A stretch of 64,000 nucleotides of DNA from the NCBI GenBank assembly GCA_016744705.1, contig JADGDU010000005.1, positions 129,762-193,761 of the forward strand. Reading direction: 5' to 3'. Below the pieces are notes generated by a model. That model was given only the letters and a program-made list of their open reading frames with translations, did not search any database and was not told the DNA's origin. This document shows positions 57,379-64,000 of the stretch, piece after piece. Both the position numbers and the translations under genes were made by a program. Each line of letters opens with the position of its first letter. Position 1 is the stretch's first letter. This DNA comes from Candidatus Krumholzibacteriia bacterium (GTDB lineage Bacteria; Krumholzibacteriota; Krumholzibacteriia; LZORAL124-64-63).

Positions 57379-58161
57379 GTGGATATTGCAACAATAGTCG
57401 GTCTAGTGGTAGCATTTGGTTTGATCGTTTGGTCTATCCTTTTGGGTGGTAGCCTGAGCGGTTTCATTGACATGCCGTCTGTTGCTGTAGTGATTGGTGG
57501 CACCATGGGTGCCTTGATGATCAACTTCCCTCTGAAAAAGTTTTTAGCCCTGGGGAAAGTCATCGGCAAGACGTTCATGTTTGCCCTTGATGACCCTTCC
57601 ATCGTCATTGATAAAATGGTCGGATATGCAGAGCGGGCCCGGCGTGAAGGTATGTTGGCTCTGGAAGAAGACAGTGAAAACGAAACAGACCCCTTCTTAC
57701 GCAAGGGCCTTCGTTTGGCTGTGGATGGCACCGACCCACAACTCCTTGAAAAAATCCTCGAAACCGATGTGGAAATGATTGAGAACCGGCATGGCGATGG
57801 CGCCAAATTGTTGGGCATGGGCGGAACTTTTGCTCCGGCTTATGGCATGATCGGAACTCTCATTGGTTTGGTGAATATGCTTTCTTCCCTGGATGATCCC
57901 ACCCAGATTGGTGCCGGTATGGCCACCGCTCTTATCACCACCTTTTATGGTGCGGTGATGGCCAATGCCGTTTTCATTCCCTTGCAAGGGAAATTGGAGA
58001 TCCGATCCAAAGAGGAATTGGTCATCAAAGGCATGATCATCGAAGGCATCATGGCGATTCAAAGCGGCGATTCACCCAGAATCGTTGAAGAGAAACTCAA
58101 ATCCTTCCTCTCCCCGGTTGAGCGTGCTGCCGCCGAGGCCGAAAAGGAAAAAGCTGCCTGA
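57379..58161 (+). CDS. motA: flagellar motor stator protein MotA
   Basis: Ion-channel subunit of the stator, 260 aa. The GTG start gives MDIATIVGLVVAFGLIVWSI, the first of four TM helices; the cytoplasmic loop has the charged segment that contacts FliG (EDSENETDPFLRKGLRLAVD) and the last helices contain GTFAPAYGMIGTLIGLVNML and NAVFIPLQGKLEIRSKEEL. MotA and PomA cannot be separated reliably here; the ion is not predicted. It is 60 nt before motB. Confidence 0.94.
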   Translation: MDIATIVGLVVAFGLIVWSILLGGSLSGFIDMPSVAVVIGGTMGALMINFPLKKFLALGKVIGKTFMFALDDPSIVIDKMVGYAERARREGMLALEEDSENETDPFLRKGLRLAVDGTDPQLLEKILETDVEMIENRHGDGAKLLGMGGTFAPAYGMIGTLIGLVNMLSSLDDPTQIGAGMATALITTFYGAVMANAVFIPLQGKLEIRSKEELVIKGMIIEGIMAIQSGDSPRIVEEKLKSFLSPVERAAAEAEKEKAA

Positions 58162-58221
58162 TCTCATGAGCTGATTCATCCCGGGTCATGAGCCCGACAG
58201 GCTGGCCCCGGGAGGCCCACT

Positions 58222-59079
58222 GTGGCTAAGAAATGCAAGAATATCATCATCAAACAGGGACTCGACGATTGGGTCATGACCTACGGGGACATGATGAGCC
58301 TTTTGCTGACTTTCTTTGTACTCATTGTTTCATTTTCTTCCATGCAAGAGACAAAATTCAACCAGGCAGCCGCCTCTCTGGCCGATGCTTTTGGGGTCAT
58401 GAGTAGCCCCGAATCGGTGATTGAATTTAATACCCCCATTGTTCCCAATCATGCACCTCAGGAAGACGCAGAAGTCTTGTACGAGGTGCGCAGCGTGGAA
58501 AAGATGATTCTGGATGAGGGCTTGGAAAATGAAGTCACAGTAAAAGTCACTGATGACGGGGTTCTATTCAGCATTAACGCCCCATTCATGTTCACCAGTG
58601 GTGGGGCTGACCTCAAGAATGAACCTAAAGAAATTTTGGACAAACTGGCCGGATTCTTCACGAAATACCCCTATAAGGTCAAAATTCAAGGTCATACTGA
58701 CAGCGTTCCCATGAATTCAAACAAATACCCCTCCAACTGGGAACTGTCTGCCAGCCGGGCCGTCTCGGTGGCACGATACTTCCAAGGGAAAGGTATCCCC
58801 CCGGAGCAGATCGAGGCCACGGGGTTTGGCGAACACAGACCAGTGGCCAACAACGCCACGGCTGAAGGTCGCTCAAAGAACCGCAGGGTGGAGATATTCC
58901 TGCAATTGGAGAAAAAGGACCTTCCCAAAGGGGAGAAGCTTCCTTTCCAGAAAATGGATCTAGGTAAGCAAGAGATGCAACAGAGCAAACCGGCTGCGAA
59001 AGATAATGTTCCGGTGCGACCAATTATCAACCCCGTCACGGGAAAATTGGGAGCCTTTACCGGCCAAAAACAGCCCTGA
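58222..59079 (+). CDS. motB: flagellar motor stator protein MotB
   Basis: Peptidoglycan-anchored stator subunit, 285 aa, GTG start with GGGAGG upstream. One TM helix (residues ~17-40) carries the ion-binding Asp23 in TYGDMMSLLLTFFVLIVSF. The periplasmic OmpA-type domain (~150-240) has KIQGHTDSVPMNS, NWELSASRAVSVARYFQGKG and NRRVEIFL for peptidoglycan binding. The C-terminal ~45 residues are Lys/Gln rich, an extension beyond the OmpA fold. Confidence 0.94.
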   Translation: MAKKCKNIIIKQGLDDWVMTYGDMMSLLLTFFVLIVSFSSMQETKFNQAAASLADAFGVMSSPESVIEFNTPIVPNHAPQEDAEVLYEVRSVEKMILDEGLENEVTVKVTDDGVLFSINAPFMFTSGGADLKNEPKEILDKLAGFFTKYPYKVKIQGHTDSVPMNSNKYPSNWELSASRAVSVARYFQGKGIPPEQIEATGFGEHRPVANNATAEGRSKNRRVEIFLQLEKKDLPKGEKLPFQKMDLGKQEMQQSKPAAKDNVPVRPIINPVTGKLGAFTGQKQP

Positions 59080-59095
59080 CAAGGAGATTTGATTC

Positions 59096-59614
59096 ATGGC
59101 TGACAAAGAAGAAACTGCAGAAGGAACAGAAGCCACGGCTAAGGGCGGCATTTTCGAAAACAAAGCCATTGTCCTGGGCATCATTGTGGTGGTTCAGGCC
59201 TTATTGGCTATTGGGCTGACGCATTTCCTCATTGTTCCCAAGCTGGGAGTGCAGGACGCGGCCATGGACAGCGCAGAAATGGCGGACCCTGTGGCTGAAA
59301 TGCCGGAGATGGGAGTTCTGGTCAATCTGGAAGACATTGTCGTGACCTTGGCCGGGAACACTGCCAAACCCCGGTACCTCCGCATCAATATCAATGTGGA
59401 AGTCCCTAATGCTATCGTCGCAGAAGTGGTTTCTTCGAGGCTTCCTCAATTGCGAGATCTGGTCATTATGACTCTTTCCGACAAAACAGCGGTGGAACTG
59501 ACCACGCCCGAAGGCAAACAGGGCCTGCGCGATGAAGTCTTCCGCCGGATTGACGAAAAAATGCCTGAAGGCACCTTGATGAACGTTTATTTCTCCGACC
59601 TGGTCGTACAGTAA
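59096..59614 (+). CDS. fliL: flagellar basal-body protein FliL
   Basis: Stator-associated membrane protein of 172 aa. One TM segment (AIVLGIIVVVQALLAIGLTH, residues ~22-42) and a periplasmic domain with VNLEDIVVTLAGNTAKPRYL and RDLVIMTLSDKTAVELTTPE. AAGGAG precedes the ATG. It stands between motB and fliM, its usual place. Known members recruit or stabilise stators under load. Confidence 0.93.
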   Translation: MADKEETAEGTEATAKGGIFENKAIVLGIIVVVQALLAIGLTHFLIVPKLGVQDAAMDSAEMADPVAEMPEMGVLVNLEDIVVTLAGNTAKPRYLRININVEVPNAIVAEVVSSRLPQLRDLVIMTLSDKTAVELTTPEGKQGLRDEVFRRIDEKMPEGTLMNVYFSDLVVQ

Positions 59615-59633
59615 AGCACCCGAAGGGTATTTC

Positions 59634-60671
59634 GTGGCAACAGATAACAACAACGACCTTCTTGACGATCTGGATTTGGATGCAGCCATTGGTGCAGCCG
59701 AAGACATGGTTGGTGATGTGGAAGATGGCATGGGGATGGACCTCGATGATGTCCTGAATGCCGATTCGTCTGATGAAGACATTCTCTCTGGTGGCGGCAA
59801 ACGATATGATTTTAACCGCCCTAACAGCATCTCCCGAACTTTTGAAAAAAACCTGAATGCGGTGGGCGAATCTTACGCCAAAACGGGCACCATCGATTTC
59901 ACCAATCTGTTCCGCATGACCACCACGGTAGAATTTCAAGGTCTTCGCCAAAGCACATATTCTGAATATCTGGAAGAACTTCCCAATCCCACATGCGCGG
60001 CATTTGTCACTCTGGCCCCATTGAAGGGGTACTCCATGGTTCATGTGGATTTGGGGTTGTCCTTCATCTTTCTCAAAAAATTAATGGGCGGCACCGTGGA
60101 TCCCGAAGAAAACGTTCGGGAATTCACCGAAATTGAACGGGGAATCAACGCGGGTTTGGTTTCTAGATTCACAGAAATTTTCCGCAAAGGCACTTCCAAA
60201 TGGCTGGAAATCACCCCTCATTTTGTAAGTTTGGAAAATAACCCAAATTATCTGACGGGGGTGGCTGAAGGCACAGCCATGATCATCATGAAGTTCATGG
60301 TCAAGCTGGACACCGTTGAGGGAGTGGTGGAACTGGGCTTTCCTCATGCTGCTTTTGGCCCGGTGCGAGCCATTTTTGATCCCGAAACCGGGGTTGAAAT
60401 GCGTACTCAAGTGGAAAAAAAGGACGACCGTAAGCGCATTTTGGACATGATTCAGGGCACAGGTACCGAAATGACCGTACAGATGGGACAAATCCAATCA
60501 TCCTTACAGGATGTTATGAATATGGCCCTTGGCGATATATTGCATCTTCCCCAAAGCAAGGATGCACCCTTGCTTGTGAACATTGAAGGACAAGCCAGTT
60601 GGTTGGGCGAAGCCGGCCGCATTGGACAAAATCGTGCCGTCAAACTGATTCAGCAACTGGACAAGGAGTAG
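59634..60671 (+). CDS. fliM: flagellar motor switch protein FliM, with acidic N-terminal extension
   Basis: C-ring protein that binds phosphorylated CheY and forms the switch with FliG and FliN, 345 aa. GTG start. The middle domain (YDFNRPNSISRTFEKNLNAV, TYSEYLEELPNPTCAAFVTL, GGTVDPEENVREFTEIERGI) and C-terminal SpoA domain are clear. The N-terminus is unusual: instead of a compact LSQ-type CheY motif there are ~55 residues with many Asp (LLDDLDLDAAIGAAEDMVGD), with DEDILSG just before the conserved YDF. CheY binding may therefore differ. fliN follows after 3 nt. Confidence 0.93.
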   Translation: MATDNNNDLLDDLDLDAAIGAAEDMVGDVEDGMGMDLDDVLNADSSDEDILSGGGKRYDFNRPNSISRTFEKNLNAVGESYAKTGTIDFTNLFRMTTTVEFQGLRQSTYSEYLEELPNPTCAAFVTLAPLKGYSMVHVDLGLSFIFLKKLMGGTVDPEENVREFTEIERGINAGLVSRFTEIFRKGTSKWLEITPHFVSLENNPNYLTGVAEGTAMIIMKFMVKLDTVEGVVELGFPHAAFGPVRAIFDPETGVEMRTQVEKKDDRKRILDMIQGTGTEMTVQMGQIQSSLQDVMNMALGDILHLPQSKDAPLLVNIEGQASWLGEAGRIGQNRAVKLIQQLDKE

Positions 60672-60674
60672 AGC

Positions 60675-61040
60675 ATGACCACCGATGATTTGAATGAGAA
60701 TGTGGCCACGGAAGAAAACCTGGGTGATAACGCAGAATCCGAATCTTTGATCAACGATTTGATTCAGGATGTTCCCGATGCGGCTAATCTGGACATGTTG
60801 CTGGATGTGAATCTCCAGATCACTGTAGAGTTGGGCCGCACCCGCATGAAGTTCCGGGATGTCTTGAACCTGTCCAATGGTTCAGTGGTGGAGCTTTCAC
60901 GCCAAGTCAGTGAACCGGTCGATATTTTGGTCAATGGCACGCTGCTGGCTTCAGGTGAAGTGGTGGTGGTTGACGATCACTTTGCTGTCCGCATCACTAA
61001 GCTTCTCAATCGTGTGGAAAGGCTGAAGAGGGTTCTATAA
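60675..61040 (+). CDS. fliN: flagellar motor switch protein FliN
   Basis: C-ring base protein, 121 aa. An acidic N-terminal ~35 residues precede a single SpoA domain: MLLDVNLQITVELGRTRMKF, VLNLSNGSVVELSRQVSEPV and DILVNGTLLASGEVVVVDDH. AAGGAG lies upstream of the ATG. The last base of the stop is shared with fliO (TAATG). Confidence 0.95.
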   Translation: MTTDDLNENVATEENLGDNAESESLINDLIQDVPDAANLDMLLDVNLQITVELGRTRMKFRDVLNLSNGSVVELSRQVSEPVDILVNGTLLASGEVVVVDDHFAVRITKLLNRVERLKRVL

Positions 61041-61447
61041 TGCTCTATCATTTTCTCGGCACAACGGCGCTTGATACCAGTAATATGGGATTTAACTCTC
61101 AGGGATCAATCTGGCAGGCCATCGGGGGTATGGCGGTTGTATTCGGGTTGTTGCTGCTCTTTCTCAAGCTTTTGGGGAAATTGAACCGCAAAGGTGGCAC
61201 AGAGGATACATCAGTGGTGGCTGTGTGGCATTTAGGCCCCAAAAGGGAAATCCAGGTTCTAAGACTGGGAGAAATGGTTCACTACATCTATCGCCACGAA
61301 GGCTCCATGGTGGTGCTCAAAGAAGAATCTTACTTGGAATTTCAGGCCACCAAAGGCCCGAGCACCAGTGATGGCCAAACCCTGGTCCCATGGAAGAAAC
61401 TATTTGGCGATAAAGTGCCTTTTCTAAAGGCCCAACCCAGTGCCTGA
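61040..61447 (+). CDS. fliO: flagellar biosynthesis protein FliO
   Basis: Small membrane protein that stabilises FliP during export-gate assembly, 135 aa. One N-terminal TM segment (IGGMAVVFGLLLLFLKLLGK, residues ~30-50) and a cytosolic C-terminus with VVAVWHLGPKREIQVLRLGE, which matches the FliO core. It overlaps fliN by 1 nt. A 220-nt gap with a sigma-54 promoter follows before fliP, an unusual break of the fliO-fliP unit. Confidence 0.85.
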   Translation: MLYHFLGTTALDTSNMGFNSQGSIWQAIGGMAVVFGLLLLFLKLLGKLNRKGGTEDTSVVAVWHLGPKREIQVLRLGEMVHYIYRHEGSMVVLKEESYLEFQATKGPSTSDGQTLVPWKKLFGDKVPFLKAQPSA

Positions 61448-61604
61448 TGGGTGGAGGATTTCTGACCACCCAAGCGGTCAATGGCGAGCCTCAGATTTAT
61501 CCAACATATATCACATGCCTTTTTCGATTGCCCGAATAACCCTCTAACATGCCGTATTCCTGAAGTATTAAGTTGTTATTACAACTTTCCCTACCTGCTC
61601 GTAA

Positions 61605-61620
61605 TGGCACACGCATTGCC
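61605..61620 (+). promoter_or_regulatory. near-consensus sigma-54 promoter of fliPQR-flhB
   Basis: TGGCACA-N4-TTGCC: GG at 61606-61607, GC at 61618-61619, ten nt apart, with six of seven -24 bases and TTGC intact. It is the best sigma-54 match in the window. Predicted start ~61631, 37 nt upstream of the fliP ATG. Confidence 0.85.
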
Positions 61621-61667
61621 TTCTTTCCCATAACAATCTGAATTTTCCTCCATTCCGAGAGTGGCTC

Positions 61668-62477
61668 ATGCTTCTTCCGCTGAAAAAACCAATCTTCGCT
61701 CTGGCCCTGGTGCTTGCTTTTGCTATGTCCATGGGATCGGTCCAACCAGCATGGGCCCAGATTGATGATATTCCCATGTCGGAAATTGGCACCGAAGAAG
61801 CTGACAATCCTTCGCTATCCCTCTCTCTCAATGGAATCGAAACTCCTCAGGGCATGGATTCCGCCCTGAAAATTGTTTTGATGATGACTGTCCTGTCCAT
61901 GGCGCCTGCCTTTTTGGTGCTTTTGACCAGTTTCACGCGCATTGTAATCGTCTTGGGCTTTCTCCGGCAAGCTATGGGGGCCAACCAGGCTCCCAACAAT
62001 CAAATTCTCATTAGCTTGGCCTTCTTTCTCACCATTGTGGTGATGTCTCCGGTGCTCAATGAAATGAATACTACGGCCGTTCAGCCTCTACTAAACGAAG
62101 AAATCAGCCAAGAAGAAGCATTGACCCGAATCCAGGTCCCTCTCAAGGAATTCATGTTGGGTCAGGTCAGAGAAAAGGATATTGCCCTATTTTTGGAACT
62201 GACAAACACCGAAACCCCCGCATCACCCCAGGAATTGCCCATGATGGTGGTGGTTCCTTCTTTTGTTTTAAGTGAGCTAAAAACAGCATTCACCATGGGT
62301 TTTGTGCTCTTTATTCCCTTCCTGATCATCGATATGGTTGTAGCATCGGTCCTCATGTCCATGGGTATGATGATGTTGCCGCCGGTTCTGATCAGTTTGC
62401 CTTTCAAACTTTTACTCTTTGTCCTGGTCGATGGCTGGTTCCTGGTGGTCCAGTCCCTTGTCCAGTCCTTCCAGTAG
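61668..62477 (+). CDS. fliP: flagellar export gate protein FliP
   Basis: Core of the export channel (FliP5FliQ4FliR1), 269 aa. The N-terminus has a cleavable signal (IFALALVLAFAMSMGSVQPA) and a short acidic linker, then TM helices containing VLTSFTRIVIVLGFLRQAMG, the conserved MGANQAPNNQILISLAFFL and the end PVLISLPFKLLLFVLVDGWF. It is the first gene of its own sigma-54 transcript. fliQ follows after 18 nt. Confidence 0.96.
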   Translation: MLLPLKKPIFALALVLAFAMSMGSVQPAWAQIDDIPMSEIGTEEADNPSLSLSLNGIETPQGMDSALKIVLMMTVLSMAPAFLVLLTSFTRIVIVLGFLRQAMGANQAPNNQILISLAFFLTIVVMSPVLNEMNTTAVQPLLNEEISQEEALTRIQVPLKEFMLGQVREKDIALFLELTNTETPASPQELPMMVVVPSFVLSELKTAFTMGFVLFIPFLIIDMVVASVLMSMGMMMLPPVLISLPFKLLLFVLVDGWFLVVQSLVQSFQ

Positions 62478-62495
62478 CTCAGGAGAAGTGTATTT

Positions 62496-62759
62496 ATGAC
62501 ACCCGAAGCCGTCATCGAAATCGGACAAGAAGCCATGAAAACCGTCATTTTCGTGGCGGGGCCCATGCTAATCAGCGGGATGATTGTGGGACTGACCATT
62601 TCCATTTTTCAGGCCGCCACTCAAATCAATGAAATGACCATGACCTTCGTCCCCAAAATCCTTACGGTTTTTGCCGTGCTGATTTTAACTCTACCATGGG
62701 CCATCAGCCAATTAACCGGATTTGCCACCCAAATGTTCAACCGAATAGCCAACATGTGA
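62496..62759 (+). CDS. fliQ: flagellar export gate protein FliQ
   Basis: Two-TM export-gate protein of 87 aa: VIEIGQEAMKTVIFVAGPML and GLTISIFQAATQINEMTMTF are consensus, with helices at ~17-38 and ~53-75. AGGAG lies upstream of the ATG. One nt separates it from fliR. Confidence 0.96.
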   Translation: MTPEAVIEIGQEAMKTVIFVAGPMLISGMIVGLTISIFQAATQINEMTMTFVPKILTVFAVLILTLPWAISQLTGFATQMFNRIANM

Positions 62760-62760
62760 C

Positions 62761-63552
62761 ATGATTTTCAATATGGACATCACCTTGTTGGCCGTCACCG
62801 CTGCTCTGACGCTGCGGTTCAGTATTTTGGCTGCCACCATGCCCCTGATGGACGTGAAAACCGTTCCTCCTCTTTGGAGAATGGCCCTGGCTTTTAGTTT
62901 TTCGGCAGCCCTGGCTCCGGGTATTGTCTCCGTCCTGCCTGAAGGGGCGGTGGATTTGTCCTGGCAAAATCTTGTTTTTGAAGCCATGAGTTCTCTTCTC
63001 ATCGGGGCCATGTTGGGGTTCACCATAAATTTAACTTTCACTGCCGTGAAATATGCTGGCTCCGTAGCTGGCATGCAGATCGGTTTTGCCATTGTGAACG
63101 CCTTTGATCCCATGACACAGTCCCAAGTCTCTGTCATATCACAGCTCTATTATATCATGGCAGTATTGTTGTTTTTTGTGACGGGCGCCCATCAAATCTT
63201 GGTGGGAGCCATGTTCCAAAGTTGTTTGGCCGTACCGCCTTTTGCCGGATTCGACCCATCAGGTGGAGCTTGGTTTCTCCTGAAAGAATTTGGAACAATC
63301 TTCACTCTCGGCCTGCGTATTGCCGGCCCTATCATCATTGTCCTTCTGCTGGTGAGCGCTTCCATGGGGGTCATCGTGAAAACGGTCCCCCAAATCAATA
63401 TTTTGGCCGTGGGTTTTCCCATCAAAATCGCCGTTGGCCTTATCACCTTTGGTGTCTCCCTGGTCTTTTTCAAAGACATGGTCATCGGATTGATGGGTGG
63501 CATGCAAAACCAATTGAGCGATTTGCTGACGAGTTTCCAGGTAATGTATTAA
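62761..63552 (+). CDS. fliR: flagellar export gate protein FliR
   Basis: Export-gate subunit with about six TM helices, 263 aa. Characteristic segments: VTAALTLRFSILAATMPLMD, AGSVAGMQIGFAIVNAFDPM and ALMNLLSM-type endings replaced here by VIGLMGGMQNQLSDLLTSF. The length is standard. It starts immediately after fliQ, consistent with translational coupling. flhB follows after 41 nt. Confidence 0.95.
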   Translation: MIFNMDITLLAVTAALTLRFSILAATMPLMDVKTVPPLWRMALAFSFSAALAPGIVSVLPEGAVDLSWQNLVFEAMSSLLIGAMLGFTINLTFTAVKYAGSVAGMQIGFAIVNAFDPMTQSQVSVISQLYYIMAVLLFFVTGAHQILVGAMFQSCLAVPPFAGFDPSGGAWFLLKEFGTIFTLGLRIAGPIIIVLLLVSASMGVIVKTVPQINILAVGFPIKIAVGLITFGVSLVFFKDMVIGLMGGMQNQLSDLLTSFQVMY

Positions 63553-63593
63553 TGACCCAGTCGTACTGCGGCGAAGCATAAGGAGGTGAGGAA

Positions 63594-64000
63594 ATGGCTG
63601 ACGATTCTGGTGGCGAAAAAACAGAAACGGCGACGGGTAAAAAGCGTGAAGAAGCGAGAGATCAAGGACAAGTAGCCAAAAGTCAGGAAGTCAGCGGCGC
63701 GATATTGCTCATTGTGGGCATGTCCATTCTCTTACTTTCTTCGGGCCATTTTGTGCGTGTGCTGGGTGGAAATGCCTCATATCTGTTTTCCCAGGGGCAT
63801 ATGCTCAGACCAGACAATGCTTTTGGTATGCAGGAAATGTTTTCAGCCAATTTGCAGGTCCTTGTTTCTGCTCTGGGCCCCCTTCTTTTGGGAGTCCTCG
63901 TGGCCGGTATCGGTGCCAATGTGATGCAGGTAGGCCTTAAATGGTCCTCAAAGTCCGTACAATTCAAATTGGAAAAATTGAACCCCATGAGTGGGTTCCA
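63594..64000 (+). CDS. flhB: flagellar export gate protein FlhB, 5' part (cut by window end)
   Basis: First 135 residues of the export-specificity switch protein. The ATG at 63594 has AAGGAGGTGAGG upstream. The N-terminus ETATGKKREEARDQGQVAKS is the FlhB signature, followed by a first TM helix (AILLIVGMSILLLSSGHF), a second (VSALGPLLLGVLVAGIGANV) and QFKLEKLNPMSGF, the conserved loop before TM3. The NPTH autocleavage site lies beyond the window. It completes the fliP-Q-R-flhB order. Confidence 0.95.
   Translation, partial: MADDSGGEKTETATGKKREEARDQGQVAKSQEVSGAILLIVGMSILLLSSGHFVRVLGGNASYLFSQGHMLRPDNAFGMQEMFSANLQVLVSALGPLLLGVLVAGIGANVMQVGLKWSSKSVQFKLEKLNPMSGF

Overview
This 64 kb window comes from a motile, Gram-negative bacterium. 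P-ring and L-ring genes (flgI, flgH, flgA), a porin and a tripartite RND pump all require an outer membrane. A secreted deiminase with a PNPFNPSTTF-type C-terminal sorting domain and a 29-residue mS38/AURKAIP1-like gene point to the FCB-type phyla (Bacteroidota, Gemmatimonadota and Krumholzibacteriota-like lineages) rather than Proteobacteria. That placement is an inference; no rRNA gene or other phylogenetic marker is present to settle it. No tRNA, rRNA, insertion sequence or CRISPR array was seen.

Layout. 1-4740: end of a TolC/MFP/RND efflux operon. 4805-8277 (minus): respiratory cluster of a monoheme cytochrome c, a large porin and an octaheme cytochrome of the tetrathionate-reductase-like family. 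8652-10403 (minus): secreted arginine-deiminase-like enzyme, divergent from a GlmU-like gene (10639-12024). 12480-15204: HU, the 29-aa basic protein, a PilZ protein and a receiver-PAS-histidine kinase. From 15509 to the right edge almost everything is flagellar. Block 1 (+) is flgF-G-A-H-I-J-N-K-L-fliW-csrA. Block 2 (-) is six tandem flagellins, flaG, fliD, fliS and a fliT-like gene. Block 3 (+) is an acetyltransferase, two glycosyltransferases and flgM. Block 4 (+) is a histidine kinase and NtrC-type activator. Block 5 (+) is an exported protein of unknown function, a chaperone-like gene, a second kinase/NtrC-type pair, then flgB-flgC-fliE-F-G-H-I-J, motE-like, fliK, flgD, flgE, flbD, motA, motB, fliL-M-N-O. 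Block 6 (+) is fliP-Q-R-flhB (cut by the window end).

The regulatory logic can be read in the DNA. Four sequences with the sigma-54 GG-N10-GC signature sit in front of flgF, the block-5 head, motE/fliK and fliP, matching the two NtrC-type activators. Sigma-28 type promoters precede two flagellins and flgM. Five of six flagellin leaders can fold a hairpin with GGA in its loop upstream of a GGAGG Shine-Dalgarno, and csrA-fliW lies immediately alongside. This suggests CsrA-FliW control of the flagellin mRNAs, with csrA's own ribosome binding site in a similar hairpin. The transferases between the flagellins and flgM are candidates for filament modification. FliA, RpoN, FlhA, FlhF/G and chemotaxis genes are not in this window.
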